From Struthio camelus (taxonomy: Eukaryota; Chordata; Aves; Struthioniformes; Struthionidae): a stretch of 64,000 nt of DNA. This document shows, one piece after another, positions 26,001-39,640 of this stretch. The notes below the pieces were generated by a model. The model did no database searches. It was not told where the DNA came from and worked only from the letters and a program-made list of their open reading frames with translations. The translations under genes were made by a program, and so were the position numbers. The first letter of the stretch is position 1; each line of letters starts with the position of its first letter. The DNA is taken from NCBI RefSeq assembly GCF_040807025.1, contig NC_090942.1, positions 82,689,987 through 82,753,986 of the forward strand. The letters are read 5' to 3'.

Positions 26001-26051
26001 ATGAATGAAGCAGGGAGCGTTATGAGCCCTGATTCTCCCACCAAGAAGGTT
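26001..26051 (+). other. Possible short coding start at island edge
   Basis: An ATG at 26001 opens 17 codons (MNEAGSVMSPDSPTKKV...) before a GTTTGC that could be a weak splice donor; without splicing the frame closes 24 bases later at TGA. The frame is open upstream back to about 25775. The residue mix is protein-like and the location just inside the 3' edge of the island fits a first coding exon, but the donor is poor and I recognise no family. Confidence 0.15.
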
Positions 26052-29000
26052 TGCTCAGGAGTGTGATGTTATCTAAAAATAGGGAGCGCTGATACGCCTC
26101 TAGGGGAAGTTTGCCCTTTCTGTTTTCCCTATTATTAGGCCCGTAAATAAAAATGGGTGTAGTATATGGCATAGCAGTGGCTTTAATTGTGTGAGAAGAG
26201 CTGGTATTCTGATGCTTGTTGCTGTTTCTTACATCTCTTTATGAACAGGAAATGACTTAGATACCCCTGCTACCCACCCACGTGGCACCACAAAGATTTA
26301 TCCCAATTTTTTTTACCAGCTCCTGTGAGATTATCCTCAATTTTCTAGAAATTAGAGGCATCTGACCTTGCTGTGTCTTGTGCAGTCCTTTACAGTAATG
26401 TTGTTACACAGAATAATTTACTTTTACATGTTTGCCTCAAAGCCTTTTAAGGGCATAGCTAGAGAAGAGAGACAAATAACTAATGACAGGCCATGATCTT
26501 GCAGTAGGAAGCAATGAAACTAAATGGGAGATGCTTACCCAGAAATAATTCAGTCAAAACACTAGTTTCACATCTTTTAGACTGCAATTTTGATTTCTGT
26601 GAATTTCATTATTTGGCTAGAAAGATGTCCCCCAAAATTCCATATCTGCTCTAACCCTGGTTCACTTGAATGTATATTAAAATAAGTGTAAAACTGAAAT
26701 GTCAGGGGGTCCCAAAGATTTCATAAGACACGTAGCCCTTCAAAAGCTTTTAATCCCAAAGCCACAGGTTTTGGTGCATTGCTTTAGAGCTCAATTTTCT
26801 GCATGTATTAGTCTGAGAACCTTCATCTCCACTTGAGAAGAAGCTGATTGCAGTTCAGAGATGTGCTGTTAGAGTTTTTTATTTGCGTCTACCATACAAG
26901 AGCATTATTGTTTTCTGCTTACTTGTAATAATGTGCTGAAACAGTGTTCTTGAATAGGAAAACACGAGTTCTGTTCATGACTGTATAATATACCTATCTT
27001 CTTCTCTTGAAATTAACTACATAGTTTTAAAAAAAGCCTGATGATTGCTTTAAAGGAGAGGAGTTGTAAAATCCGCCTGTGTTATAGTTCAGTACTTTAT
27101 TGTCCAGAAATAATGCAGTCTCTTCATCTCATGTAAGCATGCTGTCAAACTTACTAGAATTTTTGTAAAAGTAACATTTTAAAGCTTTTCCTTTGTGTGT
27201 GGGTTTTTTTTTGTTTGGGGGGGGGAGGTTTGCCTAGACTAAAATCACAGGAAACTTCAATACGCAGGTGATTAGGATGGAAGATTTTTGGGAGGGGAGG
27301 GGGAAGATGCACTCACTCAAAGGTACCCGAATTAAACATAAAGCAATAGCAGAATTAGGCCAACCTTTTACTATATTTAGAGGATGTTCAAGGAAGCCTC
27401 TGATACTGTAATGAAGCTGCAAATTCCTGATTTCTGCAACTGTGGATTTCAACTCTCTCTAATCCCTATTAAGGCTAGTTTAGGTTAGTGATGGGGAAGT
27501 GCAGTTTTAAAACAGTGGTTAACAGTCTTGAAGAGCATGTAATAGAAACCTGAGTAAATAAAAACCTTGTCAGATGGATGAAGAAAGAAGAGTCTAGAGA
27601 TGGGCTACCGGAAAGGTGGTAGGGAATGGCCTGTTGCCGGAGGCAGAGTTTGTGGCTTTGTTTTAGAGATGGCTTTGATAAGCTTCTAGCTTTCCCCCAA
27701 GACGGTCTGGATCTGTGATGTGGCTCACCATGCAGGTGGGTGGTGGTGGTGGTATAGAAAACAGGGTTAATGACAGGGTGGAAGAAACACAGCAGGCAAT
27801 GGGGAATATGGATATTATGAAGGCACAGAGATTGACGTTTGGTTATGGTACAGTAGAGGAGCACAAATGAGCAGCCAGTACCTTCAGCAACCTCTCTGCT
27901 GGTGCTGGTTTCCAGTCCTGTGGCAGAGCATAGACCCTTGCTCCAAGTGGGCAACCTGCAACCTTGGAATGTCGTTGTAAGAAACTTCTCCTCCCCCCCC
28001 TCCCCCCCAAATATTCCACATAGGAAGTTGCTAATTCTGATTCATTTGCATGTTTTATTTTCCAATGGCAGTTCATTTTGATCTATACAAGGGGTAGATG
28101 ATATAAATGAGGGCACAGGGAAGGAGAAAAAAGTATCTGTCTTGAAATGTGAAAGAGAAGATGGACCCATTTTGCTTGATGATACCATAGATCTCAGTAG
28201 TTCATAGAAGCTGAAGGGCAGTGAAGACTGCGATAGTGGAGTTGGAGAAATACTCTACCATCTAATGCTTGACTGATCTGAGGAATGTTCGTTATCCTGT
28301 TTTTGTTGTATAGGGAAAGGTTGGGGATAATTAATATAGGGGATAATGTTAGCTCTACTCTGTATCTGCATTGTTATCCTGTTATTATTATTTAAAATAA
28401 TAGCATTCTTATTTCCTAGTACTTCTAGGCTGAATCTTATTAACTAAGCCTGAAGCACTTCTGAGAAGGTTCCCAAGGTCAAACTGACTCTCAAGAATGT
28501 CAGATCCAAAAAAGGCCCTGGATCCGCAAAGGAGGCTTAAGAAATGAGAGCTTGAATGTTTCAGTGCTGTTCAGTGGAACTGGCATTATCTTAAGTTATG
28601 TGCAGTAGATCCAAGGAAGAGTTAAGCATCTGCAGACATACCTAGAAATGAGCATTGAGTGAGGTGTGGTCACTTTCCTGGCATAACAAGCTGTCACACA
28701 ATAGCAGTTCTTGTCTGGGAGCTGTTCATCTGTATTAACATGATGCTGTGCTTTAGCTACCAAAACTTGCCCCTCAGCAAGGCAAAGGGTGTGGTTCGGT
28801 GATCATTTTAATTTGACATAAACGCAGGCTACTGCCAAAGGGTCAGCGTGTCGTCTTCACCCCTGGCTACACATTTCTGATCTCTCACTTGTGCTGGTAC
28901 TATCATTTGTGGCCAACTGCAAATCCACTTTTGTTGTTGTTGGCTTGGTTTTCAGTTGGATGAGTTCCTGGGTCTGACTCAATGCATGACTAAAACGCAC

Positions 29001-32000
29001 TAAGTAGTCAGCAGAGACTTGCAGTTGGGAGAAGACTAGGCCATTGCTCTCAGTAGGAGTCCCATTTATGCCAGACTAAAAAGATCATGGAACTGCAGTA
29101 TGACAAGCTCTGGCTCAATGCTACGTTAACACTCCTGCATGGCTTCCAGATTGGATTTGGCTTATATCTGGCCGATTTGGAGCATGAGGAGAGAGGTACC
29201 TGTCTATTTTCGTTTATCTGTGAAGACATATTGTGACAATGCAATATGCCAAGCCGGTGCAAAGCTAGCCTTAGCACGAAGTTAGTGACAGAGGAAACTT
29301 GAAGGACAAAAGGTTATTTTAAACATCTGCATCCTTGAAGGAGGTGAGGCCTTATTCTGGTGGGCTAAAAAGTGTCTCCCTCCACTCAGAACGTGGAGCT
29401 CTAAATTCAGCTTTCCACCCTCAACCACCACTCCTATTGTTTCCAGATCTGCCGGTCCTATATTTAAATTGCAAATTATTTATGCTGCAGTCCATCTTTT
29501 TGTTCTGTATTTGCAGATGGCCTGTACTGATAAGGCCTCAATTGATGGCATGAGTTCTTTGGTGCTGTGATGATTATCAACAATAATAATTTCTCGGCAT
29601 GGGATGATCAGAGCCATAGGAAATAGCCATGGAGAAGTATTTCCCTATTCAGATCCCCCTTGTGAAGTCTCCTGAACTTCAGTGAATCAGTCTCTGGACT
29701 TGGACGCAGTGCCAACATCGGTTGCCAAGCACTGTAGCATCTCAACGCTTTGGTATGCAGCCACATCTGGCAAAAGTTTTTTCTTTTGCTCTCACTATGG
29801 AGTTTATATTAAAACAGAATTCTACATAAATATTTATATTTTATATATTAAATTATATTATCAGAATTGTCTTTTATTGTATTTTCTCCTTCTTGTTTTA
29901 ATTTTGAATGATAATCCCATAACTCTTATTTTTAACACCGTCTGAGGTAGAAATTTTATTCTGGGTTTTTATTTTTAATTCATGCTTAAATAGTGTTTTA
30001 AAAATTCCTTTAGAAAATGTACTTAGTTTTGAGTGATGTACAGACCATGGTGTCAAAATTATGGCTTATTAGGTCTTTACACACTAAAATAGTCAATCAT
30101 AGACTCTTGTGTGTAGGCATATAATTCATGTCCTATTAGTAATTACTGGAAATTCCTTCCCTTCCCAAATCTTTGGGTGCGTTTGTTTTTGTTAAGGCAT
30201 GAGGCAGTATTGAAGGTTTTGCAAAAAACCCCTGCAATTTGACTATAATCGTATTCAGTTCTAAGCTTATATTTAGCTCCTTTTGTAAGAGTTGACTGTA
30301 CGTGTGTTTCTCTTTGTGTGTACCTATGCTTAGGCAGTTGCCAGCAATTACAGATTGCACAGAGCCCAGCTCTTCCACCCATGCTCCCAGAAGAAACTAC
30401 ACTGTGCCAGGAAAATACCCTATTGTGTTTAACTCTATTATTTTCTGCTTGCTGAGAGTAACTTTTGAGCAGCTATGCAGGAGAGGTGCATATTATAGGT
30501 TTTCCTCATACTGAATTTCATTTTCAATCAGTTATGTTTGTATCTACCATCTACATATGCTCCGAGAAGCAGCAAGTTGTCCTGTACAAGTTAATAAAAC
30601 AAATGCAAAAATTAATGACCGGTTAATGCATGTAAGAATGCCAGGACTGGTCACAAACCTGAATGCTTAAAATTTACTTTCTAAAGCTGTGGTTCAGCTT
30701 TGCCTTATCCAAGCCCAGATCCATCTTACCAGCATGTGATACTCTCTTCAGCTCAGATCACATCTTATTTCGTGTGTGTTCTTCCTATTTCCATTACTGC
30801 TATCTCAATTTTAGAATCTGGCCAGTAATCGAGTATTTATATAAGAAGGGCTTTATTAATTTTATTACAGTGTTCCAAGGTGAATGGCAATTTCACTGTG
30901 GTATGCTGCGCAGACTACAAATGTAAGCCTGTGTTTCCAGCTTTGAATGGCTTGTGCCTACCTTTATCAGAAATTCAGTTTTCACAACTGTATCTGTTAT
31001 GGTGTATGAAACTGGGACCAATTGGACAGACAATTCCCTTTTTTATTTGACCTTCCTGAAAGCAACTATAGAAACTGTTCACTGAAGGAAGGAAAGGTTC
31101 CCCGATCTCACTGCTGGTCCTGTAAAGAAGGTGGATTTATTTTGCAGCCAATGGTTCAGGAGAGCTTTTTCTTAAAAGCAAGATTGGGCAATTGCAGGAG
31201 AGCTGCACAGTCTCATTCATGGGATACTGAACATAAATGCACTGTGGTAAATCCTACTGTTACTAGAATATTCCTTCAGAAACTCCCTTGATACTGTGAG
31301 TGGAACTGTGAAGGTGTAAAATGACTGTAGTTTTGTAAACAATGCTATGGAGGACCATGAGGGAAAGATCCTGACAAAACTGTGCACTTATTTATTGACA
31401 TTAAATCAAACAGATTTGGCTTTGAAATAATCCGAGGAGCAGATATGGTATGTAGTAAAGGTGCCAGCCCCTTTTCAGGACCTTAATTCCTACAATACAT
31501 GTTCATAAATCCTGTTAAGAGAAATTCTTAGGTTATTCACAAAATATGTAGGTATTAGCAGAGCACAGTGGTCTTCTAAAACCGTCTTTGAAATGGAGTT
31601 AACAACAGGATATATTAATTGCCTTGGTAGTAGCCAAAGGTGGTACCACTTAATGAGTCTTTGGTGGTATATGAATTTGTCTGAGTCGTCTTCAAAGATA
31701 ACTGTGATATCTCAAATGAGAGTTGCAAGTGAGCCTTAACTAGTGGTGTGCTATGGCTGATGCAATGTGGCAGCAAATGACAGCCTCTGAATGCTTTCGT
31801 ATCCTGTGGCAGTGGTTGCTGGCATGTAAGCCAGCACAGTTTTAAAATCGATAGCGGGGCTTTGCTCCTTAAGGACAAGAAATGATAACATTGAGAAGAT
31901 AGTAGCTTCAGCAGTCGGCACTGTTTCAGTGAGCTGGGTTAGGCTAGTTTACTATGTAAAGTAGAAAAGGGGTCTGGAAACCAGGGATATGGGGGCAGTA

Positions 32001-32326
32001 AAACTATGCAGACAGAAACAGCTTGGGACTTTTTTGCACAAACACCCTGTTTGGGTGAAGCATGCTGTCCTACAGAATTTTGGGAGCATGTTGTCCCACA
32101 GAGATGTTATTTTACGTTATCACTTTGCCATTGTTGATTCCAGTTGTATCATTGACTACGTGTGTAGACTTAATATTATCAGTCATATAACACTTATTTG
32201 GAAAATTGCTTTTCTGTTACTGCTCTCATTTCAAATACTGGCCTATAAAAGAAAAGTTTGTACCTACTCTCTCTGTTTTGAGATTTACTATAAATAATTG
32301 CGGACCTCTGAGCTTTGCTCCCTACT

Positions 32327-32448
32327 ACAGTATCACTCTGTGACTAATCATACAAGGTTATTCCCCACTTGTGAAAGTTTCCCCAGCACAATATCACTCT
32401 GTGACTAATGGCACAAGGTTATTCACCACTTGCGAAAGTTTACTCAGT
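32327..32448. repeat. Diverged 61-bp tandem duplication
   Basis: Two adjacent copies of about 61 bp share TATCACTCTGTGACTAAT, ACAAGGTTATTC and CCACTTG-GAAAGTTT blocks (copies begin near 32327 and 32388; TATCACTCTG recurs at 32331 and 32392). They differ at roughly a tenth or more of positions, so the duplication is older than those at 23151 and 61146. Confidence 0.9.
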
Positions 32449-33214
32449 TTTGGAAGACTGTATTCTCTTTCAGTTTGCAGAAGCATCTGAGATGAAGTGT
32501 TGCCTCATTTTTCACCAAGGACTTGAGAAACAAGAGCTAATGTTTTCAGCAAGGCTGTAAGGGAACGCAGCTGTTTGGGTCTAGGTTCGGTGTTGGAGCG
32601 CTCAGCTTACTCTTTAGATATCCTTTTTAAGCGTGGTCAGAAGTGATGTGTTCAGAAATGCTTCCTAGAAGCAAAATGGTCCTGATGGGTAGTGAACATC
32701 CCCAGTTCTAGACTACTAAAACCAGGAACACTCTGTCCATTCTCTTTCAGCAGGGACCAGCAAACACAGACAGGTGGTGTGACTTCTGCCAGGTCATCAT
32801 CTAGCTAGCTAGTTTGTATTGATGGCTTGTGCCTGGGTGGGATTGAGCCGTGAGGCAGAAGCAGTTTGGAGGTGTGCTGAAGAACGCAAGTGAATAAGCT
32901 TTACTGGACCTGTCCCGGCTCTGGGAAGCCAGTGAGAGCTGCTGCTGCTGGTTTTCTCTAGTGAGGTGAGGAAGAAGAGGTTGGCAATGACTGGCTGTAC
33001 CAGTATCATGCTGAGACAGTAGAACAGTAGAGCCAGAGACGCTGTTGCAAATCTTTTCAAAACCATCTGCTTTTACCACCTGTCATTGCCTATTCACAAA
33101 CATGCAGTCTTAGTTGACATTAATATTAAAAATCTTTCTCTTTAAGTATAGACTAACGTAGTTCTGAAATTCCTGCATGACATGTTCATAGCTTAGTCAG
33201 GGAACTATAGCAGT

Positions 33215-33241
33215 GCTCTCTCTTGAGAGAGAGAGAGGGAG
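33215..33241. repeat. CT/GA inverted repeat
   Basis: CTCTCTCTTGAGAGAGAGAG is a self-complementary simple repeat able to form a hairpin or cruciform. No function suggested. Confidence 0.7.
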
Positions 33242-34446
33242 GGACTTGCCTGCCCAACATAAAACACTTTCCGATGTCTTCGCGCTCATAGTACTGTCAG
33301 TGGGACTTACTTTTGTTATCAGCTGATGTGAAATGGATGGCATGATTCTGTTTAAAACTAACTTTAAGGGCAATTTTGAGGATGAAATTCTGTTACAGAA
33401 GCAGTCCTTGGCAAAACTTTCACTGGATGTACTGACATCAGCTTATTTGTTGCTACTAGCTGTAAGTCAAGGGGATCATCACAGTTCGGGACTGCCTGCT
33501 AAATTTCCTTTGGCTATTGAACTAAACGTCATTACTGTAAAGCACCCAACTCCTTTGTTGGCCAAAAAATTCAGGAGGAGAATGAGACTGTGTTGATCCC
33601 TCGGCAATTGATAAGACAGGCTAGATAAGTGCAGGAGGAACTCAAATTCTCAAGTATTCACATTTCTAAATTGCATATGACAGAATTATATCCTTAGACA
33701 TTCCTGGCTTAATGTAACTGCAGTCTGACTGCTTTATTTTTGATTCTGCAGACAACAAAGAAACAGTTTGCTTGCATTTCGGACAGATATCTGTTTATAC
33801 AAACTCAGAGCTCTCTGATAGTCATATAGTCTAATGTTACATGATGTAAATTCCGCTTTGCTACTGTGACTACAGCTGGGTTACCTTAGGGTCTCGCTCT
33901 TTACGTGCCCTATGATCCTTTCTCCAATCACATACGTTATTGCTTGATGCAGTTCTGCTTCCCTATGGAGTCCTTCAGCTTGCCATCTGCAGGAAGAAAC
34001 GAAATCCGTGATCAAGACATTACAGGCAGAGTGACAACGTCTTCTATCTATGGTCTTCTCTACCATCGCAGAGAAGAGCTGGCATGGGACACAGAGGTAC
34101 CAGCGTGTTCATGCTGTTCTGTAGCGTAGACATTAAGACAATCATAAAATCCTGCACGTGGATGTAGTGATCAAACCTTTCAACTTCGTAGAAAAGACTT
34201 GGGGTTCTGCATAGAGCTGATGACTTTAGCCTTAGCGCTCCGTCTAGCAACGGTTTTAATTTTTCTTCATTCTTATGCTTCTGTTCAGTGACTGCTGCCT
34301 TGTGGGTTTCTACATATACTTGAATTTCAGGTTTCAGAGCACAGGATCTTGATGTATTTCCCAGTCTATATATGTATATTTTTCAGCTCCCCTATTTCCC
34401 AGTCACTGTGTTCTCTCCCAGACATTGTTTTCTTCCCTTCGCCTAG

Positions 34447-34507
34447 TTCTGCTGACATCACACTGACAGAGGAGATGAGAAAACCACCTGTGTCCTTTGG
34501 TTTTCAG
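34447..34507 (+). other. Candidate cryptic exon, 61 bp
   Basis: A pyrimidine-rich tract ending CCTAG precedes 61 bases that end TTTTCAG followed by GTAGTA. The enclosed plus-strand frame reads SSADITLTEEMRKPPVSFGF without a stop. Both splice signals are only fair, and I recognise no protein, so this is a weak candidate. Confidence 0.12.
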
Positions 34508-36758
34508 GTAGTAAAGGGATATATCAAGAGAAAATATAAACTTCGATAGCCACTTTTCTTCTGGTGAATGATGAATAAACTAAAGTTGCATTAAGTCTAA
34601 GCACTTATCTGCAGTCTTTTTTGCAGTGCTGGATTTCCCCCAGGCCAAGACTGTGACGTATGTAGGAGGACAGATTGCTCTGTGACTACGAAATTAAGAT
34701 TAGAATTTTAATACCATATTTAAAGGTTATAGGCTGGCACATCTAACTCTTAAAAATTCATCTTTAAAGATGCATAGTCATGTTGAAAAATGAGGGAGGA
34801 AAAAAAAACAAAAAAAGAAATAACCAGAGTTTCTGTTGCTGACTGTAGACTGAATCCTTAAAGATGGGGAAGTTCTTGGCTTGCAAAGCAACCACTCTTC
34901 AATTATCAACAAACCAAATACTCTACTGCTTGCTAACATTTAATTTCCATGGCAACCTATGCAACTCGGTTGTCCTGGGAGATGAAGTGAGGTGATCCGG
35001 AGCTCTTCATAGGAACTCGTCTCTGATCTAAGCTTCCTGTATTTGAAATGTTAAAGCAGTCACTGTAAAAGGAAAGCTACCTTTCATTAAATGACAGTGT
35101 GGTCTGGAAAAATTAAGTTGCCAAGAAAAAAAAAAGAATGGTACTATTTTGTGGACAATCTGTTACCTTTAAACTTGTACTGCGTGTAAGGCATCCTCGG
35201 CCATATGTAGTACACTTGGGATCCATTAACTGTCTCCCTTATTGAGGTTACTTAATCGGTCTAGTTGCAGGACTCTTGCCAGCATGAGGCTATATGAGGC
35301 TTCCTGTTCTGATAAAGCAGCTGTGAGCAGGTTTAGGGCTGGATCTAAGCACTAACAGTTTAGAATTATGGGTCCAATTGATAAAGCTCAATTTATGACT
35401 ATGGTCATTTCTCCTTTTATTTCCTACAATGACACAGATAGTATCAAATTTGTTGTAAGTGGGGCATTTTATGACTTCCCATGTCTGACCATGAAGTGTT
35501 TTACATCGCAGAACCACTCCTTAATAGGACTTAGAAGATCGCAAAAAGCATTAAAACTGAAAGGATGGCAGCAACACTAACTTGGGGTGACTAGCTCTGT
35601 AGGAGATAAAAGTGAAAACTGGGTCTTTCTGCATCCCATCTGCTTTGAAAGCCTACAAACTGCCATAAGACCCCACCTTCTCAAGGGCTTTGAATCTGTT
35701 TTCTGTGTAGGTAGGCCAGGAGGGGAGGTTCTTAAAAGCAGATGATGAAAGATAAGGTTTTAGAAAATAGCAGCCTGGCAGTCTAATTATCCTCTTCTGG
35801 TCTTTGTTGCCGCTTATGAGGTAATGGGGGCAGGAGAAAATTATTCTTCACCTTCAGCAGTGAAGTTATCTCTGTTTATGGCTCTTCCCTTTCTTCTCCC
35901 AAAACCCATTTGTGGGATCCTCATTTCTGTTTTCATCAAGTTCATCTCATGTAGCACTCCTAGATATTTAGCAACAAATTTGTATTTTGTCTAGTGGGTA
36001 ACGACGATAAGCTAAATTTGCTACATCTAATAACTGGAAGTGATTAAGACAATAGGATTCTTCACACAGTGCATGCAATCCAAAGTCCCTGTATGTATTT
36101 CTACTCTGAAGTTTTTTTTCATTGTTTCCTCCATATTTTCACTACAGTGTTCCATCAGCAGGGTTTGGTACTTTACTCTAATTAGCTTTGTATACATATC
36201 ACCTCATGCTGACAACTCATTCAGAAAATAAAAAGTGCATTTACATACATTCCTTTTGTCTCTCTCTTTCTTGAATTTCTTGAAATTCTGATCTGCTATG
36301 TGCGACCTTATGTCCTGTCCGTGCAAAATACAGGTCCTCAAATACTCTGTCTTATCTAATTTCAGTCTAAAGTGCTGAGAATTGCCTGCAGCAGCTACCT
36401 TGAAATTTGTTATACAAAAGGCCTGAATTTTCATGGCAGTGTCACTGAGGTAGTTGTTTCTGTGCCCTGTACAGCATGGTGCAAAAATGTTACCAAATCA
36501 GAATTTTCCACTTGCATCAACTGAGGTATTACATCTATTTGACATTTGCTTTGAAGACAGAAGGTTCAGGAAGACAAAAGCTGGGGAAGTACATCCAGAG
36601 TAATATGTAACTATACTTCTGTGATGAGGTCTTCATTGCCTTATCTTTAAAATGCCATTTTTTCAGTACTTTCTATTTTCAGCCCTTTCACTGGGAGAGT
36701 TAGCTTACCAATCAAGTTCATAACTTTGCTCAGTTTGAATATTTACCTCCTTTTCTTT

Positions 36759-36790
36759 AAAAAAAAAAAAAAAAAAAAGAGAGAGAGAGA
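36759..36790. repeat. A tract followed by (GA)6
   Basis: Twenty A residues followed by six GA units. Simple sequence; could be the eroded tail of an old retroposed copy, but no body is recognised upstream. Confidence 0.8.
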
Positions 36791-38004
36791 CTCTGACTGA
36801 AAAATAAAACATACCAGCTTTCTGTTTTCCTTTGCCCTCCTATTCATAAGGTCTAAACTGACAACTGTAGAAGACACTTTTTTTGTGTCAAGCCTTTCTT
36901 CGTTGTTCAAATCAGCCTTTTAATGCATTACAAATATCTGCTGTAGTGTTAGCAAAGGGATGTATGTTCTGATGTCTTAAGTTAAACATAAAAATTATGC
37001 TAACATTCCTCCCAGAACTGCATGATATAAGAACGAAACACAGGTGTGAGTGCTGGGCCATGGGTGAAGTGATCTGTATCATCCTGAGGATGTTTTCTGC
37101 TAGAAGATGTTGGCTTTACTGGTCTAGTAAGTCTCTTGAACTTCTGTTTGTTTACACATATGCTCTTTGGAAATGTGCTTTTTCCATCTAACATTGTGTT
37201 TTCCACTTCATATTTGTGAACAATAAATAAGAGCCTTAACACAGCACAAATGCAGTGTATTAAAACGTACTGTAGGGAGTAGCGTTTAAAAACTTCTTAT
37301 AGTGGATATGGCTTGTCTTCTCTTGTTCTAGCTCAACACTGACAGTTGGCAAGAGCACAGTCAGGATTTGTTTGAAGACATCGGGAGGCAGTGCCACAGC
37401 GAACATTTGGGCCCTCTAGGCTCTGCACTCGGAATCAAGTAGTGAGAAATTTGCAGCAGATCAGAGATCCCTGGCTATATCCTAGCAGAATTTAAGTGGA
37501 GTTTACTCATTTTAGTCCTATTTAAGCAAGTGTGAGCTAATGTTTCAGAATAGTGAGCTGTTCTTTTTTCTTCATTCCTTTTAGTTATTTTGGAGACGCT
37601 GTTAAGAGTTTAGTCTGATACAATTTCTCTGTTATGCATATTTCTCAGCTTCTCTTTTTCTCTTGTTCAGAAGTTAGAGCTCTAGTGCCCTGAAGATTTG
37701 GGTCTCTTCTCTCCATTATGACTGGCTACCAGTGAGTTACTTTTGTGAGATAACCCCTCATTAAGATTGAGGGCTGGAGCACTTCCCTATTTTACGGCAG
37801 TGGACGAACACCCTGTTCTCAGAGACCAGGCAGTATGATCATGAGTGTATGGGTAAGAGATGCCCTTTTTTGCAAAGTGGTTCACTGAGCAAGAGGCATG
37901 ATAAATTTCTATTCCAAGTATGATTTTGTACAGAGCAAGGGTTGCCGAGAAGAATATAATTTAGCAGTACTGCACAGGAAACAAGGAATACTTTACTCCT
38001 CAAA

Positions 38005-39640
38005 GCTCCTTAGAAAACTGACTGTATTGAAATCCATCCATCAGGTTGGGTGGGATTCACACTTGGATACTGAAAGACATGGGTGATGTATTTGCAAGGC
38101 TCTCATCTATGAAAAATGATGATAGTCAGAGGTTCTTGATTACTAGAAAAAGGCTAACTTTACACACCCATCTTTAAGAATGAGAATCCAAGGAACTATA
38201 AGCCTTATCTCAACTAGCTTTACCTCAAGTAAGTCAGCCTTACCTCAGTCCCTGGAAAAACTGCATGGAATCCATTCCCAAACATGATGGATAAGAAGGT
38301 AATCGAGAACGGTTGACCCAGATGTATCAAGGACAAGTCACACTACCAACCTGAGTGCCTTCTATGATAACATGACAAACTATGTCGATGAGGGGACAGC
38401 AGCAGATGCGGTATGTTTTGCCTTTGACTTCAGTGAGGCATTTGTTACCATCTCTCACTGAGGAAGCTGTGAAAGTATGGGCTGGTGGTATGGACTGAAA
38501 ATTGTCTGGACATCTTGGTTTGAAGGGTTATCATCAACAGCTCTGTGTCTAGTTAATTACAACTAACAAGTGAACTGCGCAGCCGTTAGACCAGTATTGC
38601 TACATCTCTGTCAGTTACCTAGATGGTGAGACAGGATGCACCCTCAGAATATTTGTAGACCACATTAAATTGGCAGGGGAGAGAGTTTAACACAACAAAT
38701 GGTAGAAATTCAGTTCTGCTGAACCTTGTGAAGCCTGGGCTTTGGGCCAACAGAAACCTTGTGAAGTTCAGCAAGGATAAATGAAGCACAGGAAGTTCTG
38801 TCTGAATCTAAGAAAAACGTTTTTTTACTGTGACACTGGAACAGGTTGCCCAAAGAGGTTGTAGAGCCTCCTTCCTTGGAGGAGTCATCTGGGCACGTGC
38901 TCTAGCTGACCCTGCTTGAGCAGGGAGATTGGACTAGATGATTTCCAGAGGTCCCTTCCAACCTCAACCGTACTGTGATTCTGTGAAATGTGACGTTCTC
39001 TGCTTGGGCAGAATAACCCTATGCAACAGTACAGGCTGGGAACCAACTGGCAGAAAAGCAATGGGAGTTGAAGTAGGTGTTGAAAATGACCCAGTGATGC
39101 ACTTTCATTGCAAATAATGCAAGCAGCATAGTGGCTTACAGTAGGAAACGTATGGCCTGAAGATCAAGGAAAGTTATTATCTTTCTCTTCTCAGCGCTGC
39201 TGAGGCCGTAACTGGAGTACAGTGGTTCTCCAGTTAATTTTGAGGTTCCTCAGTTCAAGAAGGATATTTAAAAAATGGAGAGAGGATCCTGCAGAGGACT
39301 ACTGTCTGGGGGCATGGGACAAATAAGCCATGAGGAGAGATTGAAGGAGTTGGATTGGTTCAGTCCAGCAAAAAGGCTAAGGGGCAATCTCATATTAGCT
39401 TATAACTGCTTGAAGATGACTTACAATGATAATGGAGCCAAACTCTACTCGACAGTGACTCAGCAGTCACAGGTTGCAGCTTGGGAAGTTCAGATTGGCC
39501 ACTAGGAAAAAGTTTTTTACCTAGGGAATAGTGCAGCACTTTAAGTGGTCACCTGGAGAGGTAGTGGAATCTCTTTCCTTGGAGGCTTTCAGGACTTGGC
39601 TAGACCAAGATGTGGGTGACCTGGTAAAGGTCTCTTATTA
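38005..39640 (+). mobile_element. Old, diverged CR1 LINE copy, interrupted
   Basis: Protein-level similarity to CR1 ORF2 can be followed through many frameshifts and stops: GIHTWILKDMGDVFAR near 38049-38096, NPRNYKPYL near 38190, a motif-A relic FAFDFSEAFVTISH near 38418-38459, CTLRIFVDHIKLAG near 38640-38680, then NLVKFSKDK just before 38784. After a 202-bp insert, the same ORF continues with CDVLCLGRI and later ISHEERLKELDWF (39317 on) and GEVVESLSLEAFRTWL near 39557-39604. The catalytic RT box (normally FADD) reads FVDH and the second motif-A aspartate is Val, so it is long dead. Outer limits are approximate. Confidence 0.85.
38784..38985 (+). mobile_element. Younger CR1 3' end nested in the old CR1
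   Basis: A 202-bp, severely 5'-truncated CR1. It starts within the RKFCLNLRK codons of ORF2, carries the C-terminal part, the GACTAGATGATTTCCAGAGG type 3' block (about 38932-38951) and ends in ATTCTGTG. It is flanked by AAATG on both sides (38779-38783 and 38986-38990), and the host CR1 frame resumes exactly after the second AAATG. That pins the insertion site to the base. CR1 insertions often lack clear target duplications, so the 5-bp one is useful, though part of it (the first A) could be microhomology with the element end. Confidence 0.85.

Larger units (their letters stand above)
25991..38004. other. Non-coding sequence downstream of the CpG island
   Basis: No recognised exon, RNA gene or clear transposon over 12 kb. 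If the island drives a plus-strand gene, this would be first-intron sequence. The longest frame is a 159-codon minus-strand one at 27475-27954, rich in His, Ser and Thr, without a known domain. Local features are an AT-only stretch around 29.82-29.87 kb, a diverged 61-bp duplication near 32.3 kb, a CT/GA palindrome near 33.22 kb and an A/GA tract near 36.77 kb. Confidence 0.5.

Noticed and set aside
27475..27954. 159-codon minus-strand frame
   Set aside because: Composition is low-complexity His/Thr/Ser; no domain or conserved motif, and no supporting promoter.
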